Shown here piece after piece: positions 24,339 to 32,874 of a DNA stretch of 64,000 bases. The translations under genes and the position numbers were made by a program. The notes under the pieces were generated by a model. The model ran no database searches. It was not told the DNA's origin and saw only the letters and a list, made by a program, of their open reading frames with translations. Source of the DNA: Polycyclovorans algicola TG408 (GTDB lineage: Bacteria; Pseudomonadota; Gammaproteobacteria; Nevskiales; Nevskiaceae); assembly GCF_000711245.1 (NCBI RefSeq), contig NZ_JOMH01000001.1:2474830-2538829 (forward strand), written 5' to 3'. Position 1 is the stretch's first letter; every line of letters starts with the position of its first letter.

Positions 24339-25259
24339 TCAGCGAATTAGCTCCACTCGTCGGTCCATTTGGTGTCGCTCGGGTACCGTGTAGGCATCGG
24401 GATCATCGGGCTCATGCGGCTGCGACTTACCTTTGCCCAGAGTGACGATCTCGCCGGTGTAGCCGTTTCGGCGCAGATAGTCCGCCACCGCCTTGGCGCG
24501 CCGTTCTGAGAGCACCTGATTGGCAGCTTCGGAGCCGACAGGGTCGGTGTGGCCCACCAGGGTGATCCGCTTCGGCCCCTGGGCGCGCACCATGAACAGC
24601 AGATCATCGGCTGCTTTTTCTCCCTCCAGCGTGAAGTTGGCTTTCCCGAACTCGAACTGCACCGGAATGGCGGTGCGCTTCACCGCAAACCGAGAAACCT
24701 GCGCGGCGCCCAGTCCAGACGGTTGATCATTTCGGCTGCGGGTATTGGCCACGTAAGTCGGTGCCAGCAACCGCTGGGTCTCCGCTTTTCTGAAGAGCGT
24801 GGCAATGCGCGCTTCTTCAGGAGGGCGGGGGGTCCAAGTTTCATCGTCAATCGCCGTAAGTGCGGACTGGTATGCAAGCGTGGCCTCGGCGTGCTGCTTG
24901 CGGGCGGCGGCGATGTCGCCCAGCACCTCATGCGCCTGCCAGACTTGGCCGAACTCCAGGATTGCCCGCAAATCAGGTTCGAAAACGGCAGGATCAGTCG
25001 CTGTCGCAGCGCGATCCAGCAAGGCATTCCACATCGCCTGGGCTGTCAGTTGGCCCACGTATTCCAGCACCGCGCTGTCACAGGCGCTGGCGCCCCGTGC
25101 CAGCCGCTGCAGGCCCGCAACATCGCGCGCCTGACGGATGGCTTGAGCCCGCTCCGCGACATTTTCGCAGTCTACCGGGCGCTCCACGGCGTGCACCGGC
25201 AGCGCCAATCCCAGTGCCAATACAAAGCCGCTTGCCCCTCGTCGCCATATGCCAACCAT
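24339..25259 (-). CDS. OmpA-like envelope protein with helical N-terminal domain
   Basis: A 306-residue protein. The ATG at 25259 gives a signal peptide (SGFVLALGLALPVHAVE) and a 33-nt distance to the upstream CCCATCCCGATA-type site; the longer frame to 25334 would cover that site. Residues 35-160 are helical and TPR-like; the OmpA domain occupies about 195-306 with FEFGKANFTLEGEKAADDLL, VGHTDPVGSEAANQ and ERRAKAVADYL. It is the first gene of the operon with the two DUF4384 caspases, and likely anchors them to peptidoglycan. Confidence 0.85.
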   Translation of the reverse strand: MVGIWRRGASGFVLALGLALPVHAVERPVDCENVAERAQAIRQARDVAGLQRLARGASACDSAVLEYVGQLTAQAMWNALLDRAATATDPAVFEPDLRAILEFGQVWQAHEVLGDIAAARKQHAEATLAYQSALTAIDDETWTPRPPEEARIATLFRKAETQRLLAPTYVANTRSRNDQPSGLGAAQVSRFAVKRTAIPVQFEFGKANFTLEGEKAADDLLFMVRAQGPKRITLVGHTDPVGSEAANQVLSERRAKAVADYLRRNGYTGEIVTLGKGKSQPHEPDDPDAYTVPERHQMDRRVELIR

Positions 25260-25292
25260 GCTTCTCGTCCCCGCACAAAATGCTCGCTGACC

Positions 25293-25304
25293 TATCGGGA
25301 TGGC
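25293..25304 (-). promoter_or_regulatory. CCCATCCCGATA-type element, left half of a palindrome
   Basis: GCCATCCCGATA on the minus strand, 33 nt before the OmpA start. With the copy at 25306-25317 it forms an 11-bp perfect inverted repeat around CCC. Confidence 0.75.
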
Positions 25305-25305
25305 C

Positions 25306-25317
25306 CCCATCCCGATA
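25306..25317 (+). promoter_or_regulatory. CCCATCCCGATA element, right half of a palindrome
   Basis: An exact copy, 38 nt before the ATG at 25356. The pair serves two divergent units. Confidence 0.75.
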
Positions 25318-25355
25318 CAGGCAGGAATTGGCACCGTTAGTGATCGGGGATCGGT

Positions 25356-27254
25356 ATGGTCGGGTTGAAGCGTTTCAGGGTGTTGTCAGTGCTGGTCATG
25401 GCGTTCGCCACGCTTGGGGCCCAAGCCTCCCAGCGCGTGGCACTGGTGATTGGTAATGGCGCCTATCAGCACACCCAGCGGCTGACCAACCCAGTGAACG
25501 ACGCATCGGACATCAGCGCTGCCTTGCGTAAATTGGGCTTCGAAGTTCACAGCGGCAACAACCTCGACGCCAACAGCATGCGCAGCCGTTTGCAAAGCTT
25601 CGCCGGGGCCGCCAACGGCGCAGAACTGGCGTTGGTGTTCTACGCCGGTCACGGCATCCAGGCCGAAGGGACCAACTACCTCATTCCTGTCGATGCAAAG
25701 CTCGACACCCCCTTATCGCTGCGCTTTCAGGGCATCGCCATGTCCGACGTCATGGCCGCCACCAGCGGCGCCCGGACCAAAGTCTTGCTGGTGGATGCCT
25801 GCCGCGACAACCCACTGGCCAATCAATGGGCCAGTGAAGGACGCAACGTCAGCCGAGGGCTAGGGCGTATCGATTCCACCGACGGCGGCACCCTCATTGC
25901 CTTTGCCACCCGCCCTGGCGCCATTGCAGCAGACGGTGCCGGCCGCAACAGCCCCTTCACCAGCGCCCTGTTGCAGCACCTTGAAACGCCGGGGATTGAA
26001 CTTCGCATCCTGCTCACCCGCGTTCGCAACCGCGTCCTGGAACTCACCCGCAACGCCCAAGAACCGTGGACGGAAGAATCGCTGCGATCAGAGATTTACC
26101 TCCTGCCCGGTAGTGGCAGCACCGCCACCGCGCAGAGCGTGCCAGCGTTTGATCCCCGCTCGGTAGAACTCGCCTAATGGCAAAGCGCCGTCGCGGCCGG
26201 ATCGGTAGAAGCGTTTCAGGACTACAAGCGTCAATACCCGCAAGGTCAGTTTGTGGGGCAGGCCGACATCCAGTTGGCCTCCCTCACCCGCCCACGGCCC
26301 GCCGCACCGCCGCCCTCGTCTGGCGGCAGTGCGCCTGCCCCGGTGACGCAGAGCCAATATGGCGCGGGCGGCGTGTTGCTGCGGCCTGGGAGCCTCGGCG
26401 GCCTGAGCGCGGGCACGGTGTTCCGGGACTGCGAAGACTGCCCCGAGATGCTGCGTGTGCCCACGGGACGTTTCCAGATGGGCAGCCCCAGCCATGAGGC
26501 TGACCGGAAAACCAACGAAGGCCCGATGCACGAGGTGCGGATCGACTATGCCCTCGCGGTGGGCAAGTTCGAGGTGACACGCGGGCAGTGGCGGCAGTTT
26601 CTGAGTGAGAGCGGCCGCAGCGGCAGCACGGGCTGCACGGTGTTCGACACCAGCCAGAATAAGTGGGTGCTGCAGAACGACAAGAGCTGGCGCGATCCTG
26701 GCTTTGCGCAGGACGATAAGCACCCTGTCGTGTGCGTGAAGTGGAACGAGGTCAAGGCGTATGCGGAGTGGCTGGGTCGCAAGACGGGTAAGCGCTATCG
26801 GCTGCTGAGCGAAGCTGAATTTGAGTATGTCAATCGTGCCGGCACGAGCACGCCGTGGTTTTGGGGCAGTGATCCACAACAGGCGTGTCGCTATGCCAAT
26901 AACGCCGACACGCAGTATGCCCAGTGGCGGGGCTGGCCGGGCGTGACCGGCGGCGCCAAGTGTGACGACGGCTATGCCAACACCGGCCCGGTGGGCCGCT
27001 ACCAGCCCAACGTCTTCGGGCTTTACGACACCACCGGCAATGTCTGGGAATGGACCGAAGACTGCTGGAACGAGGGCTATGTGGGCGCACCAACGAATGG
27101 CGCGGTGTGGGCCGCTGGGGACTGCACCCGGCGCGTGGTGCGCGGCGGCTCCTGGGTCACTCTTCCCGCGAACCTGCGGGCGGCGCCCCGCAACTGGACC
27201 TCCGCCACGGCTGCGCTCAACGACCGGGGCTTCCGTCTCGCCAGGACCGATTGA
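25356..27254 (+). pseudogene. Caspase-FGE gene broken by an in-frame stop (DGR target copy)
   Basis: One reading frame encodes signal peptide, caspase domain (His99 in YAGHG, Cys149 in DACRDNPL) and FGE domain, but a TAA at 26175-26177 interrupts it after FDPRSVELA. The first gene in the window reads LAHWQSA at the same place and here the frame continues WQSAVAAGSVEAFQDY, so the TAA replaces one sense codon. The 273-residue caspase half can still be made from 25356. The FGE half has an internal ATG at 26253 but no signal peptide. From about 26660 to the end the DNA is identical to the 43556 gene, including the variable repeat. Confidence 0.85.
27128..27245 (+). repeat. DGR variable repeat identical to VR2
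   Basis: 118 nt identical to 45183-45300. It matches TR2 with 14 adenine-site changes and one other. Identity of two mutagenised VRs shows that one was copied from the other after diversification. Confidence 0.93.
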
Positions 27255-27289
27255 CCCTTTGGCCTATGGCCTTTGTCCCTTTGCCCTGT

Positions 27290-27306
27290 TTTTGCGGAGC
27301 AAAAAC
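27290..27306 (+). other. VR-downstream hairpin with GGA loop
   Basis: TTTTTGC, GGA, GCAAAAA; a perfect 7-bp stem 45 nt after the VR. A second inverted repeat (AAAACGCGC and GCGCGTTTT) follows at once and could act as a terminator. Confidence 0.6.
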
Positions 27307-27446
27307 GCGCGCCACAGGCGCGTTTTATGATGCCCTGCGTGAGTTGCTCCATCCTGACGCCGTAGCAGCTTACGAAACCTGTTCCACGGCTCTTTTTGCC
27401 AGAAGGTGACGCACAGGATTGCTTTTCTGGGTAGGCCTATCGGGCA

Positions 27447-28601
27447 TCACGAAAGCAGACGAAGCCTTATCGACTCGGCCCATTCTTCGCTGCCGCTCGC
27501 TTTCAATATCAGCGCAAAACGGGGGTCGTTATTAAGGTCATCAAAGCTGTCGCCGGCGTAAAGCCTTTCCAACATGGCCGCTTCGATTGAGCTCAGTTGA
27601 CCCTGCTCGACTCGCTCTGTGAGCAGGAGTTGCCATTCGCTTGCGTCAAGTAGGGATACGTCCTCGCGCTCGTCCTCAATGTCGTCACCGATGTCGAGGT
27701 CGTCCAGTTCTCCACGATAGTCCCGCTGCCGAGGTTCCCGAAGCGCACAGACGATGTCGGAGGCCCAGAACGCTTCAAAGTTACTAAACCCCGCCACAGG
27801 TTGACGCTGCCAGTGCTGAAGTGCCGTGTCCTGACTCCAGTCTGCAAGGCTGGCGCCCTCGGGTAGACCAGCAAGGTATCGCCTTAGGCTGCGCACCTGG
27901 TTGGTGCTAAGGGTGTCCAGCCAGTCGAACGGGCATAGGTTGTGCCCTAGTCCGAGCACCTCCTGCACCGGGCGGTTTGCGGTGCGCAGGGCGTCGATCA
28001 CTCGGCTACAGAATCGGTTGAATTCTTCGCCACTCTGCAACGTGGTGAGCCGGGGGGGGATGGTGATGATTGCATCCCAGAGGCTCATCTCTTCAGGCAA
28101 CTCCATCTGGACATGCCCGGCCACAATCCAGAGCAGTCCGTCACGTTCACGTAGCGGACGGGCCGCGTTGCCGTCTGAGATGGCGCGATCAAGTTTGTCC
28201 ACCCGCTGCTTTAAAGCCAGCTCGCTGGCAGCCGGGATGAGCACTTGAGCACGGTCTGACAATGGCTGCCGGGTGCGAACAAGCTCCGCACACCGCCAGC
28301 CCGGCGCCGGCAGGCGACGCACAAGCGCAAGGAAGACCTGATGCGCGATGGAGTAGGGCACCTTGCCCGAAAGCTTGAGTTTTCTGGCGAGTGTGGCGTC
28401 AAAGTATCTGCTGGCGGCCTCGTCGGCCTCCATACGCCATTGATAGCGAGCGTGCGATAGCAAAGGGCCGGCATAACGGTTGGCCAGATGGTGAAGCAGG
28501 TCCGCATAAATTACGCCGGGATCGAGCCAAACCGACTGACCATCAGGCTGATTTAACAGATGTGCAATGTGCGCCGCCAGGCGATCTAACGTCGCTGACA
28601 C
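27447..28601 (-). CDS. Cytoplasmic protein of unknown function
   Basis: A 384-residue protein without signal or membrane segments; I do not recognise the family. The N-terminal part is helical (LDRLAAHIAHLLNQ). The C-terminal region contains a strongly acidic patch (ELDDLDIGDDIEDERED) followed by helices with helix-turn-helix-like spacing (LSSIEAAMLERLYAGDSF). It is one of the few apparently cytoplasmic proteins in the caspase locus and lies 158 nt after the DUF4384 gene on the same strand. A regulatory role, for example acting at the shared upstream element, is possible but only inferred from its location and lack of export signal. Confidence 0.65.
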   Translation of the reverse strand: MSATLDRLAAHIAHLLNQPDGQSVWLDPGVIYADLLHHLANRYAGPLLSHARYQWRMEADEAASRYFDATLARKLKLSGKVPYSIAHQVFLALVRRLPAPGWRCAELVRTRQPLSDRAQVLIPAASELALKQRVDKLDRAISDGNAARPLRERDGLLWIVAGHVQMELPEEMSLWDAIITIPPRLTTLQSGEEFNRFCSRVIDALRTANRPVQEVLGLGHNLCPFDWLDTLSTNQVRSLRRYLAGLPEGASLADWSQDTALQHWQRQPVAGFSNFEAFWASDIVCALREPRQRDYRGELDDLDIGDDIEDEREDVSLLDASEWQLLLTERVEQGQLSSIEAAMLERLYAGDSFDDLNNDPRFALILKASGSEEWAESIRLRLLS

Positions 28602-28759
28602 GTTTGTTACCTGATTTTTTTATCGGTATCTGGATTAAACGCGACCTTGCCCGGCAAAACAAGCGTTTGAAGCCGACATGCCCGAAAGGCACAAACCAGC
28701 CACCCCATGCAGCGACTCAGATCATCATGTCAACACTCCTTTTTGGCTGGCCCAGACTC

Positions 28760-29884
28760 TCAGGGCAGCAACTGGTAGGTCACGGCCTTGCGGGCCACCA
28801 AGCCATCAACTCGATCGGCGAGGATCTCTTCCAGCGTCATCGTGGGCTTGACCTCCGTGATCGCAGACCGGCCCGTCATGACTTCCCAGAAGCTCTTATT
28901 TTGCGCGCAGACCGCCAACAGGGTTTGGGTTCCCGCCTCACCCGACAGCCGAACCTGGACATCGCCCGAGGAACGGGGAAGGAACTGAGCGCGGCCGGCC
29001 TGCAAGGTCAGCGATTCGTTCATTGCATTGGGAGATAGCACGCTGTAATCACCATTGTGATCCACGTTAACCACCCGCAGGTCACAACGACGCTCTGCGG
29101 TCACCGAAAAAGTCAAGGCGTCGCCAGCCCGGTAGCTGGCTTCACCCGTGCGGACGTTGAGGCCGAAATCCGACTTGAACGCCGGCAGCGGATATGCCGC
29201 CGGAATCGCCGCCGCGGGTGCTGCAGCCATGGTGGTTCGGCTGGAAGGGACCGAAGCCGTTGCTGACGCACTCGGTGCCACGCTGTAGTGCACGTTAGCC
29301 GTCGCCCACTTGGTCTGCGGAGGCGCCTGGTTGACCATGACCGTCATCGTGCGCGCATACACATCTGCGCTATCTCCAATCAATGCGAAGGGGGCTGCCC
29401 CCGTCATCACGCGCCCGGTCTGGAAACGAGCATTGGGATCGGTAGTGGCGACAGCCTTCAGCACGCTCAGACCGTAAGGTTGGGAAACCCGGATACCAGG
29501 GCAACTGGCCGAACCACGCTGCCCCACGCCCACCTCAACCGTCTGCCCGGCGCCAAGCGCTTTATTCGGCTGACACGCATTGGGGAATAAAACCGTCTTC
29601 ACGCCCCTGCTGTTCACTTCCACCAGTTCCACGCGCGCCGCCTGGTTCACCTTGAGAAACACCCGCGCCCGATCGCCATCGGCATAGACCCCGTTGGGGC
29701 GATCGGTCCATACATCCACTTTGAGGTCCGACTGCGGCACCGCAAGCGACGTGATCGTCACCTGCTCCGCCGTCATGGCACGCTGTTCGCTGGCAACCGC
29801 CATCGGGCTCGCCAAGCTGGCCACCGCCAGCAGCATCGCCACACTGTAAGAAGCCAAGGCCGCAGCGGGCTTGAAACAAGGCAT
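28760..29884 (-). CDS. Exported DUF4384-type protein
   Basis: A 374-residue paralogue of the 4976-6172 product. The ATG at 29884 is chosen because it gives a signal peptide (YSVAMLLAVASLASPMAVAS) and lies 45 nt after the element at 29930; the longer frame to 30031 crosses that element. The two domains keep the pattern YADGDRARVFLKVNQAARVE with LFPNACQ, and YRAGDALTFSVTAERRCDL with VLSPNAMNE. A shorter linker than in the paralogue separates them. It lies next to the decayed DGR cassette. Confidence 0.8.
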   Translation of the reverse strand: MPCFKPAAALASYSVAMLLAVASLASPMAVASEQRAMTAEQVTITSLAVPQSDLKVDVWTDRPNGVYADGDRARVFLKVNQAARVELVEVNSRGVKTVLFPNACQPNKALGAGQTVEVGVGQRGSASCPGIRVSQPYGLSVLKAVATTDPNARFQTGRVMTGAAPFALIGDSADVYARTMTVMVNQAPPQTKWATANVHYSVAPSASATASVPSSRTTMAAAPAAAIPAAYPLPAFKSDFGLNVRTGEASYRAGDALTFSVTAERRCDLRVVNVDHNGDYSVLSPNAMNESLTLQAGRAQFLPRSSGDVQVRLSGEAGTQTLLAVCAQNKSFWEVMTGRSAITEVKPTMTLEEILADRVDGLVARKAVTYQLLP

Positions 29885-29929
29885 GGAAACGCTCCTATTG
29901 ACCACCCGGGATTCGGGCACTGTTCCACC

Positions 29930-29941
29930 TATCGGGATGAG
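29930..29941 (-). promoter_or_regulatory. CTCATCCCGATA element
   Basis: One mismatch at the second base; 45 nt before the ATG at 29884. Confidence 0.7.
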
Positions 29942-30002
29942 CTCCTCCAAGGCAATGTGCCGTACAGCACATAAGTCCTGCGCGAGACCACCTTGGCCCC
30001 CA

Positions 30003-30338
30003 TCAGAAGCTAATCGAGTTGAATTCGACACGAGTGGGGCTTGAGGTCACACGCGGCTCCACCACCCGCATCAGCGCGTGGTGCACCACGCGGTCGGCAA
30101 AGGGCGCGGCCGAGATCAGTCGTGGTTTGCGGTCGTAGACCGTGAACTGGCGGTAGGCACCGGGCCGCCAGGTGCCGGCCGCCAACTGCTCGCGCAGGCG
30201 CCGCAGCTCGCCTTCCTGATTCAGCGCAAAGCGCGCCACCGCGTCGCGGTTGCGCTTGCCGCGCCGGGCAGCACGAAAGGCCGCTTCCAGATTTTCTGGT
30301 GCGATGATCTGCGGCCAGAGGCCGCCAATGCGCTTCAT
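30003..30338 (-). pseudogene. Truncated DGR reverse transcriptase
   Basis: The first 94 residues match the RT at 45779-46846 almost exactly (MKRIGGLWPQIIAPENLEAA to MRVVEP). Then the sequence switches to 17 unrelated residues and a stop. Everything with the catalytic core (KLD, the GLP/NLTSQ motif, YVDD) is missing, so it cannot polymerise. The start overlaps the avd stop as in the complete cassette. The breakpoint is near 30055, and the template repeat that should follow is gone. Confidence 0.92.
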
Positions 30339-30691
30339 GGGGCGCCCCGCGCGCGGCGCCAGCCGCCCACCTGCTTGGCAATATCCAGCAGCCGCTCCGC
30401 TGCATGGCTGTGCGTCTTGGGGGCCACGGCCTTGACCTCCAGCGCCACGCGCCAGAGGTGGCGCAACAGGTCCAGTTTGGCGTTGGCCGGTTCCAGATGC
30501 CGCGCCTGTTCCGATGGGCGCGCGCAGGTCGACAGCAGCAGCCGCTCCAGCACCTCGAGGAGTAGGGTCTCGATGCGAGTGCCGAGGGTGTAACGCTGCG
30601 AACGCGGAAACTGGTAGAGCTCGTTCACCATCCACACGATCAGCTCGCGGCAGGCATCCACAGCCAGCGGCAAGGCGAGGGGCGTGCTCAT
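30335..30691 (-). CDS. avd: Avd-type DGR accessory protein (decayed cassette)
   Basis: A 118-residue helical protein homologous to the Avd at 45429-45782: shared FPRSxRYTLGxRIET, the Leu-rich VLERLLL helix and LLRHLWRVALEVKAVAPK. Avd forms a barrel-like pentamer of four-helix bundles that binds RT and template RNA. It is intact and could still assemble with the distant RT. It follows the caspase-FGE gene at 30825 by about 130 nt, in the standard target-avd-RT order. Confidence 0.88.
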   Translation of the reverse strand: MSTPLALPLAVDACRELIVWMVNELYQFPRSQRYTLGTRIETLLLEVLERLLLSTCARPSEQARHLEPANAKLDLLRHLWRVALEVKAVAPKTHSHAAERLLDIAKQVGGWRRARGAP

Positions 30692-30764
30692 TTTTGCGTC
30701 CGAAGGAGGCTACGCCCCCTGCACCCCCGAAGCACAAAGCCACGGCACGCGCCTGTGGCGCGCG

Positions 30765-30781
30765 TTTTTGCTCCGCAAAAA
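30765..30781 (-). other. VR-downstream hairpin with GGA loop
   Basis: TTTTTGC, GGA, GCAAAAA on the minus strand, 54 nt after the variable-repeat end of the 30825 gene. Confidence 0.6.
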
Positions 30782-30824
30782 CACAGGGCGAAGGGGCAAA
30801 GGCCACAGGGCACAGGGCACAGGG

Positions 30825-32717
30825 TCAATCGGTCCTGGCGAGACGAAAGCCCGTATGGAAGTTCCCGGAGGTGGCGGTGTTCGGGCCACGGCTCGCAGCC
30901 CGCAGGTACGCGGGAATTTCGCGCCAAGCGCCGCCGCGCCCCACGCGAAGGGTGCAATCACCAGCGGCCCACACCGCGCCATTAGTAGGTGCACCGACAA
31001 AGCCCTCGTTCCAGCAGTCCTCGGTCCATTCCCAGACGTTGCCGGTCGTGTCGTAAAGCCCGAAGGCGTTGGGTGGGTAGCGCCCCACGGGCGCGGTGTT
31101 GGCATAGCCGTCGTCACACTTGGCGCCATCTTTGACGCCCGTCGTAAAGCCGCGCCACTGGGCATACTTCGTGTCGGCGTTGTTGGCATAGCGACAGGCT
31201 TGTTGTGGATCACTGCCCCAAAACCACGGCGTGCTCGTGCCGGCACGATTGACATACTCAAATTCAGCTTCGCTCAGAAGCCGGTAACGCTTGCCCGTCT
31301 TGTCACTGAGCCAAGCCGTGTAGTCATTGGCCCATTGCCAAGTCATGCACACCACTGGATGGCTGTCGTCTTGCGCATAACCCGGGTCCCGCCAGCTTTT
31401 GTCGTTCGCCTTTACAAACTTGCGCTGATCGGTGTCAAAAACGAAACACCCGTTCGGATAAGTCTTGCCGCTCTCACTCAGAAACTGCCGCCACTGCCCC
31501 CGTGTCACCTCAAACTTGCCTACCGCCAGCGCGTAGTCAATGCGCACCTCGTGCACCGGGCCTTCGTTGGTTTTCCGGTGAGCCTCTTGGCTGGGGCTGC
31601 CCATCTGGAAACGGCCGGTCGGCACCCGAACCATTTCCGGACAATCCTCGCAGTCGCGGAACACCGTGCCGGCGCTCAGGCCGCCGAGGCTCCCAGGCCG
31701 CAGCAACACGCCGCCCGCGCCGTATTGGCTGCTGGTGACCGGTGCGGGGGCACTGCCGCCAGAGGGGGCCTGCGCGGGCGGTGGCCTTGGCCGCGTCAGC
31801 GCCGCCAGCTCAATGTTGGCCGTCGCGGCATAGGGGCTGTTGGGGTAGCTCTGCACAAGCTGCCGCCAGGCGGCCTCACTGCCCGCACGCTGGGCGGCTT
31901 GAAATGCCAGCTGCTCAGGGTCGGGGGCCGACGCGGCAAGGCCAGCCGTGTCCCGCGGCCCGGGTACCAGGATAAACCGCCCGCGCAGGTTACTTTCGCG
32001 TATCGGGGTCTGCTGCCGGCTGGTGACGCGTTCCACCGCACCGGTGAGGTCAGCAAAGACATCGTCCATGGTGTAGCCGGGTTTGCCGAGCAGGCCCAGC
32101 AACTGCTCAGTGAAGACGCCGTTGCTGCCCCTGCCGTCAAATGACTTTTGCCCGGGGCTGGCGGCATAGCCGATGAAGCTGCCGGAGGGCGCCACCATGC
32201 GGGAGAGGCCGCGCGCCATGCCGCCGCGGGTGCGGCTGGGGAGCGGCTTGTCTCGGCAAGCATCGAGAATGACGATGTTGATGCCGTCGCCCCGCTGTTC
32301 CATGCGCCGCAGCACCGATTGCGCGTCAACGGAGAAGTCCGGAACGTCTTCCAGAAAGGAGATGTTCTGGTCGTCCACCGGAATCAAGTAGTTGGTGTCA
32401 TCGCCGCCCACGCCGTGGCCGGCAAAGTAGAAGAAGGCGACATCACCCGGGGATAGCGCCTCGCCAAACTGTTTGATCAGCACGTTGGCGCGGCTCTGGG
32501 TCACGTCCAGGTGCGCCTGTCCGCCCACCAGCTTGAAATCCAGCTCCTTGAGCTTGCCCGCCACTGCCCGCGCGTCATTACCGGCATTGCTGAGCCGGCC
32601 CATGGTCGGGTAGTTGTCGTTGCCAATCACCAGCGCCACGCGCTGCGAAGCCTGCGCGCCGAATGGCAGCAGCAGACCCAGCGAGAGCACCGCCGCCCAA
32701 AGGCATTTGTCCATCAT
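30825..32717 (-). CDS. Exported caspase-like protease with FGE/C-type-lectin domain (DGR target of decayed cassette)
   Basis: A 630-residue protein, the longest of the FGE group. The ATG at 32717 (or 32714) is preferred over a TTG at 32720. A signal peptide (AVLSLGLLLPFGAQA) is followed by a caspase domain with FYFAGHG and ILDACRDKPL. The linker contains the QYGAGGVLLRPGSLGGLSA block shared with the 43556 gene. The FGE domain begins at CEDCPEM and contains GNVWEWTEDCWNEG. The variable end reads RGGAWREIPAYLRAAS. A CCCATCCCGATA site lies 37 nt upstream. Avd and the RT stub follow. Confidence 0.88.
   Translation of the reverse strand: MMDKCLWAAVLSLGLLLPFGAQASQRVALVIGNDNYPTMGRLSNAGNDARAVAGKLKELDFKLVGGQAHLDVTQSRANVLIKQFGEALSPGDVAFFYFAGHGVGGDDTNYLIPVDDQNISFLEDVPDFSVDAQSVLRRMEQRGDGINIVILDACRDKPLPSRTRGGMARGLSRMVAPSGSFIGYAASPGQKSFDGRGSNGVFTEQLLGLLGKPGYTMDDVFADLTGAVERVTSRQQTPIRESNLRGRFILVPGPRDTAGLAASAPDPEQLAFQAAQRAGSEAAWRQLVQSYPNSPYAATANIELAALTRPRPPPAQAPSGGSAPAPVTSSQYGAGGVLLRPGSLGGLSAGTVFRDCEDCPEMVRVPTGRFQMGSPSQEAHRKTNEGPVHEVRIDYALAVGKFEVTRGQWRQFLSESGKTYPNGCFVFDTDQRKFVKANDKSWRDPGYAQDDSHPVVCMTWQWANDYTAWLSDKTGKRYRLLSEAEFEYVNRAGTSTPWFWGSDPQQACRYANNADTKYAQWRGFTTGVKDGAKCDDGYANTAPVGRYPPNAFGLYDTTGNVWEWTEDCWNEGFVGAPTNGAVWAAGDCTLRVGRGGAWREIPAYLRAASRGPNTATSGNFHTGFRLARTD
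30835..30952 (-). repeat. VR-like segment of the decayed cassette
   Basis: 118 nt aligning without gaps to TR2, with about as many changes at non-adenine as at adenine positions. It therefore was most likely written from its own template, which was lost with the RT 3' part. Confidence 0.65.
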
Positions 32718-32754
32718 CAACCCATCCCGAAGTACGATCCTGAATAATCTGAGT

Positions 32755-32766
32755 TATCGGGATGGG
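32755..32766 (-). promoter_or_regulatory. CCCATCCCGATA element
   Basis: An exact copy, 37 nt before the ATG at 32717. A partial opposite copy (CCCATCCCGAAG) lies at 32721-32732. Confidence 0.75.
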
Positions 32767-32874
32767 GTCCATGCCCCTGCGCGCCGCCCGGCCGTCGGTG
32801 ATACCGCGGATGACGAGAAATGCGAATAAACGCAGCGAGCTACTGCTTGGTCCCGGCGGCAAGCGGCCCAAGGG

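Noticed and set aside
30684-32144. Very long plus-strand frame opposite the caspase-FGE gene
   Set aside because: It is the antisense shadow of a high-GC gene; its sequence is Arg/Pro/Ala-rich low-complexity, while the minus-strand frame has clear domains.
32721-32732. CCCATCCCGAAG before the 30825 gene as a full element
   Set aside because: It has mismatches at the GATA end and points away from the gene; it is noted only as a partial opposite copy.
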